From contig NZ_MLYR01000064.1 of NCBI RefSeq assembly GCF_001866655.1, forward strand, positions 1-38,169: a stretch of 38,169 nt of DNA, given 5' to 3'. Numbering within the stretch: position 1 is the stretch's first letter; the number at the start of each line of letters is the position of its first letter. A program made the translations under genes and the position numbers. Origin of the DNA: Bacillus sp. MUM 116. GTDB lineage: Bacteria > Bacillota > Bacilli > Bacillales > Cytobacillaceae. This document shows positions 1-6,916 of this stretch, piece by piece. The notes beneath the pieces were generated by a model. It was not told the origin of the DNA and did no database searches. It was given only the letters and a program-made list of their open reading frames with translations.

Positions 1-164
1 ACTTATACGAAAAACAACAATCTATGCGAAAATAGACTTAATTGAAATTTTTTTCGTAATAGTAGGTAATAACCCAATTTGAATAATGATAAGCTCCTTT
101 CTGTATACAGACCATAATATGAAATAGGTTAAACAATTCCCTTTAAAAATGCAGGTGAAAATAT

Positions 165-344
165 ATGTATCATCCTTATGGAACAGGATATATGCCATAT
201 CCTGTTATTGGAACCCACTTGGGATACGGATACCCATTGTCATTGTACTATCACTACCATCCTCACCATCCTTATGTTCATCTTGGAAACCACTTTCCGT
301 ATTTTGCTGTGCCCATTCAGGCGCCGGTTCGATCTTTGAATTGA
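165..344 (+). CDS. Small Tyr/His/Pro-rich protein, probable spore-associated peptide
   Basis: A 59-residue ORF, too short and skewed for ordinary gene finding. It starts at ATG 165 with an AGGTG ribosome binding site about seven bases upstream and ends at TGA 342. The product is dominated by Tyr, His, Pro and Gly (it begins MYHPYGTGYMPYP and has a central YYHYHPHHPY stretch), with no membrane segment. This composition is typical of small spore coat or spore-layer peptides in Bacillus, and three YjcZ-type sporulation mini-proteins follow directly. The overlapping longer frame at 149-361 is a shadow with a random-looking product. Function unknown; the spore-layer role is inferred from composition and neighbours only. 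Confidence 0.6.
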   Translation: MYHPYGTGYMPYPVIGTHLGYGYPLSLYYHYHPHHPYVHLGNHFPYFAVPIQAPVRSLN

Positions 345-429
345 GAAATTCGCTGCATTGAAAATGAACGATATTCCACACCCATAAAATTTTGTTTTGT
401 CCATTTAAAAACCTAGTGAAATAGCCCTT

Positions 430-455
430 ACCCCTTTAATTTCTCAACATAATTT
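430..455 (+). promoter_or_regulatory. Possible SigK/SigE-type sporulation promoter
   Basis: An ACC triplet at 430-432 is followed after 15 bases by CATAATTT at 448-455. This resembles the SigK pattern (AC, about 16 bases, CATA...TA), and it sits just ahead of the YjcZ-family gene's ribosome binding site. It is a short, weakly specific match, so expression in the mother cell is inference. Confidence 0.3.
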
Positions 456-486
456 GTAATGAATATTAAAGAGGAGGGATATGAAA

Positions 487-648
487 ATGGATGGTTTTGG
501 ATACGGTGGATTTGGTGGTTGCGGTTGCGGGGGATTTGGCTATGGAGGCTTCGGTTATGGCGGTGGCTTCGGTTTTGGCGGTGGTTTCGCTTTAATCGTG
601 GTATTGTTTATCTTGTTAATTATCGTTGGGTCAGTTATCTTTTATTAA
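487..648 (+). CDS. YjcZ family sporulation protein (Gly/Tyr-rich mini-membrane protein)
   Basis: A 53-residue protein with a Gly/Phe/Tyr-rich N-terminal half (repeats of GYGGFG type, including a GGCGCGG core) and a single C-terminal transmembrane helix of the form [16 protein letters not shown], ending FY. That is the signature of the YjcZ family of tiny Bacillus sporulation proteins. ATG 487 is preferred over ATG 481 because the AGGAGG at 472-477 is nine bases from 487 but only three from 481. Two shorter paralogues with nearly the same helix follow at 1098 and 1268. A strong terminator at 671-696 closes the unit. The frame at 459-662, with a Trp/Arg-rich product, is a shadow. Confidence 0.85.
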   Translation: MDGFGYGGFGGCGCGGFGYGGFGYGGGFGFGGGFALIVVLFILLIIVGSVIFY

Positions 649-670
649 GCCGAACGTATTAAAAAATACA

Positions 671-696
671 AAAAAGCCCAAGTTGGGCTTTTTTTG
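671..696 (+). terminator. Rho-independent terminator after the first YjcZ gene
   Basis: The stem AAAAGCCCA / TGGGCTTTT has a three-base loop and runs into a T tract. The symmetric A and T runs could make it work in both directions. Confidence 0.85.
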
Positions 697-1097
697 ATTG
701 TCGCTAACAAGTCTATGTGTTAAGAAGGAATTTGGGTTTTCGGCTACACTCTAGGCTATGTATTAGTTTAACCCGAATATTCAACCGGTTAAGCCCTTTT
801 TAGGGGGATTTTTAAGAACAAACCAAGAATTAATTTGTTTTAAATCAGCGCTTGTCCATTCCATTTTATTATCTTGTACATATATTAATTAGTACCACCA
901 GCATAAAACCAACATATTTACATTTCCTTCTTTTATTTAAGAAACGTTTGCCTATAAAGCAGACGTTTCTTTGCATTTATAGGCAAATTGTATATTTTTC
1001 TTTATTAATAGGATGTTTGACCAAGCCAATCTTGTCTGATGAAATATTATACATAGTGATTATTTTATTTAATTTATTCTAACAGGTGGTGATAAAT
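697..1097. other. Intergenic region with one hairpin
   Basis: About 400 bases with no convincing gene. The plus-strand frame at 852-1082 has no ribosome binding site and a random-looking hydrophobic product. The one clear structure is an inverted repeat at 939-973, AAGAAACGT paired with ACGTTTCTT across a loop of about 16 bases. The end of the region carries the leader and AGGTGGTG ribosome binding site of the next YjcZ-like gene. Confidence 0.5.
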
Positions 1098-1214
1098 ATG
1101 TGCTTTGGATACGGTGGTTATGGCTACGGCGGTTTTTACGGGGGCAGTACATTTGTTTTAATCGTTGTATTATTTATCCTTTTAATTATTGTTGGAACTG
1201 CTTGTTTTTATTAA
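1098..1214 (+). CDS. YjcZ family mini-protein, second copy
   Basis: A 38-residue ORF with an AGGTGGTG ribosome binding site at 1084-1091 and ATG at 1098. It has a short Gly/Tyr-rich head ([13 protein letters not shown]) followed by the same single transmembrane helix as the copy at 487 ([13 protein letters not shown]) and the same FY terminus. It is a YjcZ-type sporulation peptide with a shortened Gly/Tyr region, probably transcribed with the 28-residue copy that follows 53 bases downstream. Family recognition rests on the near-identical helix; the cellular role is not established. Confidence 0.8.
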   Translation: MCFGYGGYGYGGFYGGSTFVLIVVLFILLIIVGTACFY

Positions 1215-1267
1215 TTAATCAACACACAATCTAGCGGAAAAAATGATTAATGCTGGAGGTGTAATAA

Positions 1268-1354
1268 ATGGACGGAATGGGAAATAGTTTTGCGTTAATC
1301 GTTGTATTATTCATTTTGCTTATCATCGTTGGTGCATCATTTATGTTCTACTAA
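1268..1354 (+). CDS. YjcZ family mini-protein, third copy (28 residues)
   Basis: A 28-residue ORF starting at ATG 1268 with GGAGGT at 1255-1260. It keeps only a few residues (MDGMGNS) ahead of the conserved helix [15 protein letters not shown] and ends FY. The Gly/Tyr-rich domain has been lost completely, leaving a bare membrane helix. The trio shows a graded loss of the head (53, 38 and 28 residues) over a nearly constant helix, which suggests the helix is the selected part. A terminator follows at 1372. Confidence 0.8.
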   Translation: MDGMGNSFALIVVLFILLIIVGASFMFY

Positions 1355-1371
1355 AAGATGCATAGAACAGG

Positions 1372-1398
1372 AAAAAGGCCTTTTATCGGGCCTTTTTT
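1372..1398 (+). terminator. Terminator of the YjcZ cluster
   Basis: The stem AAAAAGGCC / GGGCCTTTTTT with a loop of about seven bases and a T run closes the sporulation mini-protein unit. Confidence 0.8.
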
Positions 1399-1450
1399 GG
1401 CTACGTTCGTGTGATAAGGTCATCCAGATATAAGCTCCCTGGCTTGGAAG

Positions 1451-1942
1451 TCATGTCCTCATTGGCTCCATTTCAAATTGCAATTGGCTGCATTTATTGC
1501 ATAAAACAACCTCAATTGCAGAGTGTTTATATAATTCCTTTTCAACTAAATGGGCTTCGCTTTTAAAACATTTAATAATTAGAACAATATTTGTTTTTTC
1601 TTTATTATGGTATTTTGTTTTTTTTCTGCTAATAACGAATTCCGAAACAAAACATATCGTTAGACTAATGATAAAGATCATAAGATCCCACGTTATCTGT
1701 TCCCATTTTAGAAAGTATTCAAATGATGGACCTATTACTGACAAAATAGCACCTAATAATGCAGAAACGACAAATATACTAAATTTATCAGATTGATGGA
1801 TTATATTAGAAATAAAGGAATGCCCTGTCTCAGATTTTAAAGGTATGGTGCTAAGATCCTCATTATTTATGCCTTTATCCTTAAGTGAAGAGATGGCTGA
1901 TTCTAATTGGGGTAAGTGTACAAAAGAAGCAATGACATACAT
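1451..1942 (-). CDS. Hypothetical membrane protein with two TM helices
   Basis: A 163-residue protein of unknown function. The longer frame begins at a GTG at 1951 that sits directly against the only GGAG. ATG 1942, about ten bases from that GGAG, is the better start and gives MYVIASFVHLPQLESAIS. The N-terminal ~40 residues look like a small alpha/beta domain of the kind seen in Bacillus stress proteins (a strand, then a helix with LESAISSLKDKGI). Two hydrophobic helices lie near residues 55-75 and 83-103, followed by a Lys-rich loop and a second soluble segment repeating an IVLIIKCF...A.LVEKELYKH pattern, so the ends may be two related ferredoxin-like halves around a hairpin. It stands alone. 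Confidence 0.6.
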   Translation of the reverse strand: MYVIASFVHLPQLESAISSLKDKGINNEDLSTIPLKSETGHSFISNIIHQSDKFSIFVVSALLGAILSVIGPSFEYFLKWEQITWDLMIFIISLTICFVSEFVISRKKTKYHNKEKTNIVLIIKCFKSEAHLVEKELYKHSAIEVVLCNKCSQLQFEMEPMRT

Positions 1943-2186
1943 AAAAATCACGCTCCATAAAAATTTTTCGGTTATTTAATAATCAACATGTTTGACTGAC
2001 TTTAAAATTTCCCGTTTCACATCCTAGCTTAAAGTGTAAATTCGTCCTAATTTATCTCTTAATAACATCGGATGAAAATAATATACTGAATGAAGCTTAA
2101 GAGATTCTTAAGTTGAGAGAGATGACTAAAAAACACCTGGATTTTTTTAAGGATAGCACCCTATTGTTGAAGATTGGGAAATATGA

Positions 2187-2221
2187 AAAGGACCTCAATG
2201 GGTCCTTGGTTATTTTTTTTT
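2187..2221. terminator. Probable bidirectional terminator downstream of the LysR gene
   Basis: The hairpin AAGGACC / GGTCCTT with a five-base loop is followed on the plus strand by a long T-rich tract, and on the minus strand by TTTTCATATTT. It lies 35 bases beyond the stop of the LysR gene. The plus-strand T tract is the stronger one, yet no convincing plus-strand gene precedes it. A 33-codon frame at 2122-2223 runs through the hairpin and is probably not real. The rest of 1943-2255 shows nothing else. Confidence 0.6.
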
Positions 2222-2255
2222 AGCAAAGCTACTCCTTTGTGAAGTAACTTGTGAT

Positions 2256-3179
2256 TCAAATTGTATTGAAGCGTGCAGGCTCACTTAACCATGATTTCAG
2301 ATATTCAATGAACTTTTTCGTAGCAGGTGCAAGGGTTTTAAAAGATGTAGCAGCAATCCCAATTGTACGATAATTTTCTCCCTCTAACTTAAGAATTCGA
2401 ACGTTGGTTGGAATCCGGTGTAATACCATTTCGGGAAGTATACTGATTCCCAAACCATTGCCAACCATTGAAATAATCGCCTGATCATCTGAAAGTTCAT
2501 ATTTTATATGAGGGGAAACATTGTTTCCTTTTAAAATTCGTATTAAATCGTTATCGCTTCCTTTTTTCGACTTGATGAGAGGCTCCTCTTTGATCATTTC
2601 AAAACGAATCTCATTTAGTTCGGCAAGAGGGTGTTCATCAGAGAGAATACAGAGCATTCTATCTTTTTTTAAGGGAACCACTTCAAAGTTTTGCGAAGTA
2701 GGCAGAGACACAAAACCAAAATCAACCAGTCCAGTTGCTATCCAATGCTCGACGTCATCATAATCTCCCTCAAGCAGTTTGACTTCGATAGAAGGATGGT
2801 ACTCATTAAACATTTTCATAATTTCAGGCAGCCAGTGAATGGACACACTTGAAATCGTTCCAATCCGTACTGTACCGATTTCAAGACCATTGATATTAGC
2901 TATTTCTTGAACCATTTCTTCGTTCCACTTCAGAATTTCACGTATATATTTTAAGAGGCGCTCCCCATTACTGGTCAAATGGATACCTGAACGTCCCCGA
3001 TTGAGTATGGAAAATCCCCATTCTGATTCAAGACTGGTAATGGCATGGCTCACGGCAGATTGACTTAAACCAAGTGTTTCACCCGCTTTCGTAAGGCTTC
3101 CTAATTCCACTACAGTACTAAATATCTCAAACTTAGCAAGCGACAGTTTGACCACTCCCTTTTCATGAATTTTATTCAT
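2256..3179 (-). CDS. LysR family transcriptional regulator
   Basis: About 300 residues. The N-terminal winged helix-turn-helix has the classical LysR pattern (GSLTKAGETLGLSQSAVSHA, then LE...G..ILNR) near residues 15-70, and a periplasmic-binding-protein-like co-inducer domain fills the rest (start near IGTVRIGTISSVSIHW). The annotated ATG at 3179 has only a weak ribosome binding site and adds about 11 residues over the usual LysR start. An AAAGGGAG sits eight bases before an in-frame CTG at 3146 that would give MSLAKFEIF, the typical family start, so a rare CTG start is possible. The gene is divergent from the EamA transporter 89 bases away, the usual arrangement for a LysR activator of an exporter. 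The ligand is unknown. Confidence 0.9.
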   Translation of the reverse strand: MNKIHEKGVVKLSLAKFEIFSTVVELGSLTKAGETLGLSQSAVSHAITSLESEWGFSILNRGRSGIHLTSNGERLLKYIREILKWNEEMVQEIANINGLEIGTVRIGTISSVSIHWLPEIMKMFNEYHPSIEVKLLEGDYDDVEHWIATGLVDFGFVSLPTSQNFEVVPLKKDRMLCILSDEHPLAELNEIRFEMIKEEPLIKSKKGSDNDLIRILKGNNVSPHIKYELSDDQAIISMVGNGLGISILPEMVLHRIPTNVRILKLEGENYRTIGIAATSFKTLAPATKKFIEYLKSWLSEPARFNTI

Positions 3180-3224
3180 GATGTACTTCTAAAACATTCA
3201 TTTTTCTAATCTTAATTTTACAAT

Positions 3225-3239
3225 TATACTTATTAATAA
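3225..3239. promoter_or_regulatory. Candidate LysR operator / eamA promoter
   Basis: The divergent spacer contains the perfect palindrome TTATTAATAA at 3230-3239, overlapping a TATACT -10-like box at 3225-3230. LysR proteins bind A/T-rich dyads in such divergent spacers, but A/T-rich palindromes arise easily in this DNA. Confidence 0.25.
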
Positions 3240-3268
3240 TCAATGCGCGACAGGATAGGTGATCAAAA

Positions 3269-4213
3269 ATGAATCGGATTAAATTGTCTGGGATCGTAAA
3301 TGGGATAGGATCAGACACTCAGTTAAAAGCAGATTTCACGATGCTGATCGTTACAATGTTTTGGGGTTCATCTTATTTGTTTATGAAGATGGGTCTCGAT
3401 TCTGTTCAAGGGTTTAACTTGATCGCATTACGTTTTGGCATAGCCTTTATTTTAGCCGGAGCTATATTTTACAAACGGTTAATACATATGGATTCTAAAA
3501 CTTGTTTTTATGGATTTTTATTAGGGTCCATCTTGTTCTTATTAATTTCTCTAGTCACGGTCGGATTAAAATTCACGTCTATTTCAAATGCTGGATTTTT
3601 ATTTAGTCTCTCAGTTGTATTTGTTCCGTTGCTATTAGCCATCCTTTTTAGAAAAAAACCAGAAAAAAAAGTGGTTTTTGGCGTGTGCGTCTCTATTACA
3701 GGAATTGCTCTTTTAACATTAAATAACGAATTAAGGATTAATTCCGGAGACTTCCTAATCATTTTAGGTGCAGTATTTTATGCCATTCTCATTATTGTAA
3801 CGGATAAGTTGACGAAAAATGTTGATTCCATCACACTCGGGATTCTGCAACTCGGCTTTACCGGGGCATGGGGGCTGCTATTTTCATTATTCTTTGAAAA
3901 GCCGCATCTTCCTAACACGACAGAATCATGGTTTTCTATCATGGCATTAAGCATATTTTGCAGTGCAATTGGATTTATCGGTCAAGCCTCAGCACAAAAA
4001 TATACGACTCCAACGCATACAGGTCTTATATTTTCATTAGAACCCGTTTTCGCAGCATTATTTGCTTTTATTTTTGTAGATGAAACGCTCCCAACAAAAG
4101 GATATATAGGGGCAGCCCTTATCTTAATAGGTGTCTTGGCTGCTAAGATCAATTTTAAAAAGCCTATTATGAGGAAAATATTCAACAAAACCGTTGACGG
4201 ATCGGAGGCCTAG
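3269..4213 (+). CDS. EamA family (DMT) transporter
   Basis: A 314-residue integral membrane protein with about ten transmembrane helices arranged as two EamA repeats, residues about 25-150 and 165-300. Features of the drug/metabolite transporter superfamily are visible: MFWGSSYLFMKMGLD in helix one, ALRFGIAFILAG, and in the second repeat LEPVFAALFAFIFVDETL followed by GAALILIGVLA. Members export amino acids, metabolites or drugs, and the substrate cannot be read from sequence. It begins at ATG 3269 behind AGGTGATC and is divergent from a LysR gene, so ligand-induced export is likely. A strong hairpin at 4317 ends the transcript. Confidence 0.9.
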   Translation: MNRIKLSGIVNGIGSDTQLKADFTMLIVTMFWGSSYLFMKMGLDSVQGFNLIALRFGIAFILAGAIFYKRLIHMDSKTCFYGFLLGSILFLLISLVTVGLKFTSISNAGFLFSLSVVFVPLLLAILFRKKPEKKVVFGVCVSITGIALLTLNNELRINSGDFLIILGAVFYAILIIVTDKLTKNVDSITLGILQLGFTGAWGLLFSLFFEKPHLPNTTESWFSIMALSIFCSAIGFIGQASAQKYTTPTHTGLIFSLEPVFAALFAFIFVDETLPTKGYIGAALILIGVLAAKINFKKPIMRKIFNKTVDGSEA

Positions 4214-4316
4214 CTTACTATTCAATGGCATAATAGTAACCAATACTATTGTTAATCTGTTTTATCCAAAATAGATTAGCTAGGACAAAGCTATAGCTTA
4301 ATCAACCCCCTTCTAT

Positions 4317-4357
4317 AAAAAGTGCCAGGCATCTTTCAAAGATACCTGGCACTTTTG
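4317..4357 (+). terminator. Strong terminator with long stem
   Basis: AAAAGTGCCAGG pairs with CCTGGCACTTTT, and the inner ATCTT/AAGAT extends the stem to about 18 pairs around a tiny loop. The GTGCCAGGCA core resembles the GGTGCCTGGCACC palindrome found again at 10994, so this terminator belongs to a family of Bacillus intergenic palindromes. Confidence 0.85.
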
Positions 4358-4429
4358 TTATGATCTCTTGCATAAGTTATATCTACAGGTTCCACAGGGA
4401 CAAAGGATAATGTCGCAGGGTTAAAATAA

Positions 4430-4536
4430 AAAGTAGCCAAATTAAGGTTGTTGATTATAAACATAGAGACATTCCAAAAGAAGAATGGACTAAGATAGAA
4501 TTAAGAAGTAAACAGTTTGTCTCATGGATAAAAAAG
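4430..4536 (+). pseudogene. Possible short gene relic
   Basis: One plus-strand frame is open from about 4411 to a TGA near 4643. Its first part reads as plausible protein (VVDYKHRDIPKEEW, then IELRSKQFVSWI) with coding-like codon use, but it has no start codon or ribosome binding site and runs into repeat DNA (AACCGTCCCCATG) near 4540. It may be the remnant of a degraded gene. I do not recognise the family. The rest of 4358-4870 otherwise holds only repeat sequence. Confidence 0.25.
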
Positions 4537-4740
4537 CCAATCGAACCGTCCCCATGTCTTCTCATGGTCTTTAAATACCACTTCAAAATTTGGTTATTTG
4601 GAATTATTTACCAAGTCCTTTCAAAAGGTTACAGTAAACCATGAAAGGAGGAACAAAAATTTCTAAACCTCATGACGGCTATTGGGTTCGGGGAACGGGA
4701 AAAATAACAACTAAAAAGTGATAAATACAAAAAAACACAA

Positions 4741-4802
4741 GGGCGGTTCTCGGAGTCTATTTTATTCATTTCGTGGACCAAAAAAAGCCGAAAGAACCGT
4801 CC
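4741..4802. repeat. ~62-bp dispersed hairpin repeat, copy 1
   Basis: An imperfect inverted repeat: GGGCGGTTCTCGG at the left end pairs with CCGAAAGAACCGTCC at the right. The inner segment has a TATTTTATTCATTT stretch and an A-run/GCC block. The same element occurs at 10847, 28131 and 36447, here in the opposite orientation to 10847 and 36447. The minus-strand frame at 4629-4814 that crosses it is not a gene. Half-copies (AAAAAGCC...CGTCCCCATG) occur near 4529 and 9871. Confidence 0.65.
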
Positions 4803-4870
4803 ACCATGGTCCAATCGGCATGAAATCCAAATTATAACCCTTAAATCGTTAAAAGTCGTATAAGGAGGTA

Positions 4871-5341
4871 TCAGTCTTTAATATAATGTAAATTGCTTTT
4901 AAAGATTGGATTACTGTCGTTGGGTAAATACCACAAAGTTTTTATGTTAATCTCATTTTCTGCAAACAGCGCAATCAGCTCTTCCATGAATATGCCCCTG
5001 GAAGGGTCGCATGAAGGGCTGCTTTTGATTCCTAATAATCCTGTTATTTCGTAGCCATTTTTTAAGTATTCTTTTGCCTGGTTAAGGACAGGCTCCAGGA
5101 TTTCCCTACAATGTTTCCTGTATTCAGGAGTATTATATTGCTCGTAGGTCATGGGCGGTCGGTTTAAACCAAGAAATGTGAATTCAGGACAGGGAAGCTG
5201 CAAAAAACCAAATCCTTCCTTGATTGCCCACTCTATAGCGGACAAAATAGCTCCTTCTGCTCTTGCTTCGTTTTCAATCACCGTATTTTGATTTAAGATA
5301 CAATGAGAAACTAGTAAAATCTTTTTACTACGCTGCATCAT
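4871..5341 (-). CDS. TudS-related putative desulfidase (CD3072-like)
   Basis: A 156-residue cytosolic protein related to TudS, the thiouracil desulfidase that removes sulfur from 2-thiouracil with a [4Fe-4S] cluster held by three cysteines. Three well-spaced cysteines sit in the expected contexts: Cys14 in SHCILNQN, Cys51 in LPCPEF and Cys111 in SPSCDPSRG. Its start overlaps the end of the ECF S-component gene by 14 bases, indicating translational coupling. This pairing is the one I know from the clostridial CD3072/CD3073 families. I infer that the S component imports a thiolated nucleobase or similar compound and this enzyme desulfurates it. The substrate is unproven. Confidence 0.8.
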   Translation of the reverse strand: MMQRSKKILLVSHCILNQNTVIENEARAEGAILSAIEWAIKEGFGFLQLPCPEFTFLGLNRPPMTYEQYNTPEYRKHCREILEPVLNQAKEYLKNGYEITGLLGIKSSPSCDPSRGIFMEELIALFAENEINIKTLWYLPNDSNPIFKSNLHYIKD

Positions 5342-5903
5342 TAATCCCCTTATTCATTATTTTTGCAAAATTTGGAAGACGGACTATTAAGAACATGACC
5401 AGCATGCAAGTAATAATCTTGTCAATAAAGTTCCCAGTTATTCTTGAGATAAAGGTCGATGCAAAAACACTTTCACCAGAAGCTCTTAACCACAAAACAA
5501 CCAAATCCATTCCGCTCCCATTTAGTCCTCCATAGACCGCGACAGCAATTGGGGTTCCTATTAAAGGGGCAATGACCGACACAAGAATTCCTGTCAAAAG
5601 AGCAACGTACCATTTTGTAAAGTCAAACCTTTTGGCAATAAAGCCAACTGCTAATGCAATGGCTATATTGACAAGACCAAAGAAAATAGCTGAGGCGCCC
5701 GTTGTTGCTCCTAAAACAACATTCGTTAAACCTCCCGTTAAGACTCCCCACCAAGGACCAAATAAAACGGAAATCAAAACTGTCCCAATCGTATCAAGAA
5801 ACAAAAGTGGTATTTTCATCCAGGAAACAACTGTGCCTAAGACGACGTTTAGTGCGATCCCCATTGCTGAATAGGCTAAGATTATTGTTTTGCTTGTTTT
5901 CAA
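5328..5903 (-). CDS. ECF transporter S component (CD3073-like)
   Basis: A 191-residue membrane protein with about six hydrophobic helices and the look of an energy-coupling-factor substrate-binding (S) subunit: an early glycine-rich helix, LDTIGTVLISVLFGPWWGVLTGG at residues 35-60, and conserved small residues in later helices. It would dock with the shared EcfAAT module, which is not encoded here. The start is TTG at 5903, supported by GGGGAGGA about eight bases upstream. It is the first gene of a two-gene unit with the downstream desulfidase-like gene, with which it overlaps by 14 bases. No riboswitch-like structure is apparent in the ~90 bases upstream. Confidence 0.85.
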   Translation of the reverse strand: MKTSKTIILAYSAMGIALNVVLGTVVSWMKIPLLFLDTIGTVLISVLFGPWWGVLTGGLTNVVLGATTGASAIFFGLVNIAIALAVGFIAKRFDFTKWYVALLTGILVSVIAPLIGTPIAVAVYGGLNGSGMDLVVLWLRASGESVFASTFISRITGNFIDKIITCMLVMFLIVRLPNFAKIMNKGINDAA

Positions 5904-6064
5904 TATATTTTTCCTCCCCTTCCCTAATTAAATATTTAAAATGGCAACCCTTATCCAATATATTAAGAATTCATTCTCTATATTTATTTTTTTTAGTTAA
6001 GCTATTTTCTCAAGGATTGTTGTTTTTGTAGTAGGTTTTGAAAGGGCAAACTGTTACTAAAGAA

Positions 6065-6194
6065 GTTGATTGGAACGGAAGGTGCGAGACTCCTGCGGGA
6101 ACAGCGGGACAGGTGAGACCCCACAGGAGCAAAGCGACGAGGAGGCTCACCGCCCGCCCCGCGGAAAGCGAGCATCCTGGAGTGGAAATCAACC
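6065..6194. repeat. GC-rich ~130-bp Bacillus intergenic repeat
   Basis: A sharply GC-rich block in A/T-rich DNA, bounded by GTTGATT at the left and AATCAAC at the right. It contains blocks GAGACTCCTGCGGGA, GGTGAGACCCC, CGACGAGGAGGCTCACCG and GCGGAAAGCGAGCATCC that can fold on one another (GGTGAG with CTCACC, for example). This is a repeat I recognise from many Bacillus, Geobacillus and Oceanobacillus genomes, often mis-called as short ORFs. Three such spurious frames (6002-6196 and 6010-6192 on the minus strand, 6070-6297 on the plus strand) cross it. It separates the ECF gene from the DsrE gene. Confidence 0.8.
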
Positions 6195-6267
6195 ACTTAG
6201 TTCATTAACGACAAAGTTTACGAAAACAGCCTTAATTAAACGTAAAAAATTACAATTTATAACATTG

Positions 6268-6295
6268 TTGGTTCATGCTTCAAATATGCTAACAT
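6268..6295 (+). promoter_or_regulatory. Candidate SigA promoter for the DsrE-family gene
   Basis: TTGGTT at 6268-6273, a 16-base spacer and TAACAT at 6290-6295, about 30 bases ahead of the start. It is a moderate match only. Confidence 0.35.
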
Positions 6296-6324
6296 AACAT
6301 TATTAAATCAGTGAGGTGGAAAAA

Positions 6325-6663
6325 TTGAAAAACAAAGTAATTTTACTTGCTTCAGATCAGCTTGGCAAAGGCGAAAAAGAACTAAGCGAAGGGATATTAG
6401 AAACCTTCTTCACTATTCTTAAGCAAAAAGAGGAACTACCTGTTGCTGTTTTTTGCATGAACCGCGGCGTGTTTACTCTAACGGAAAGTTCGCTTGTTTC
6501 TCTCCAATTAAAAGAACTAGAAGAAAAGGGTATTGACGTTCTTGCTTGTAAAACATGTGTTGACTATTATGAGCTAAATGATAAGCTTGTAGCCGGGAAG
6601 ATCAGCGGGATGGCCCACTTTATTGAGTTAGCCTCAAAATATGAAGTAATTACATTATCTTGA
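6325..6663 (+). CDS. DsrE family protein, YedF C-terminal-domain-like
   Basis: A 112-residue single-domain DsrE-type protein. It matches the layout of the C-terminal domain of the selenium-metabolism protein YedF: VILLASDQLGKGEKELSEG at the N-terminus (residues 5-23), a middle VFCMNRGV segment, and a CKTCVDYY motif with Cys75 and Cys78 followed by VAGKISGM. The TusA-like N-terminal half of true YedF is absent. TTG 6325 is preferred to the upstream GTG 6316, because the AGGTGG that includes the GTG is itself the ribosome binding site, five bases from the TTG. It may be a sulfur or selenium carrier. Its neighbours are also sulfur-linked, though the repeat between them and the opposite strands argue against an operon. 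Confidence 0.75.
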   Translation: MKNKVILLASDQLGKGEKELSEGILETFFTILKQKEELPVAVFCMNRGVFTLTESSLVSLQLKELEEKGIDVLACKTCVDYYELNDKLVAGKISGMAHFIELASKYEVITLS

Positions 6664-6704
6664 GTTTAAAGAGGTTTTGAATAGCAATAAATAAAACCAT
6701 AGAG

Positions 6705-6747
6705 AAACTGCACCTGCAATTTCAACAATTGAGGTGCAGTTTTTTAT
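6705..6747 (+). terminator. Terminator of the DsrE-family gene
   Basis: CTGCACCT pairs with AGGTGCAG around a loop of about 16 bases, the inner part of which (CAATT/AATTG) also pairs. A T6 run follows. Confidence 0.85.
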
Positions 6748-6823
6748 ATATTGAAGAAAATATTACTTTTGAGGTATCGTCAGGAAAATGCGGATCTACA
6801 ACGTTAAAGAAATTACAATATTA

Positions 6824-6868
6824 AAAAGCCCAATTTCTCAGTATTAAAATTGAGAAATTGGGCTTTTC
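6824..6868. terminator. Bidirectional terminator between convergent genes
   Basis: A 15-pair stem AAGCCCAATTTCTCA / TGAGAAATTGGGCTT with a ten-base loop, flanked by A and T runs. It lies 48 bases beyond the end of the minus-strand GNAT gene and can serve it. Confidence 0.8.
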
Positions 6869-6916
6869 TCGTTGCTCCAGAAATACGCCTAATTGTAGAA
6901 GATTTTTCTCAGTTCG

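Noticed and set aside
852..1082. Plus-strand frame of 76 codons between two YjcZ genes
   Set aside because: No ribosome binding site, low-complexity hydrophobic product, and a hairpin inside it.
2122..2223. 33-codon plus-strand ORF ending in the terminator downstream of the LysR gene
   Set aside because: It runs through the hairpin and its T tract and has only a weak GAGAGAG upstream; more likely chance.
4629..4814. Minus-strand frame of 61 codons
   Set aside because: It is formed by the ~62-bp hairpin repeat and has no gene-like start.
5904..6064. Riboswitch upstream of the ECF S component gene
   Set aside because: The leader is A/T-rich with no conserved stems or known aptamer blocks that I can recognise.
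6002..6297. Three overlapping short frames on both strands (6002-6196, 6010-6192, 6070-6297)
   Set aside because: They lie in the GC-rich Bacillus repeat, which lacks stops because of its composition; products are Arg/Pro/Gly-rich and have no ribosome binding site.
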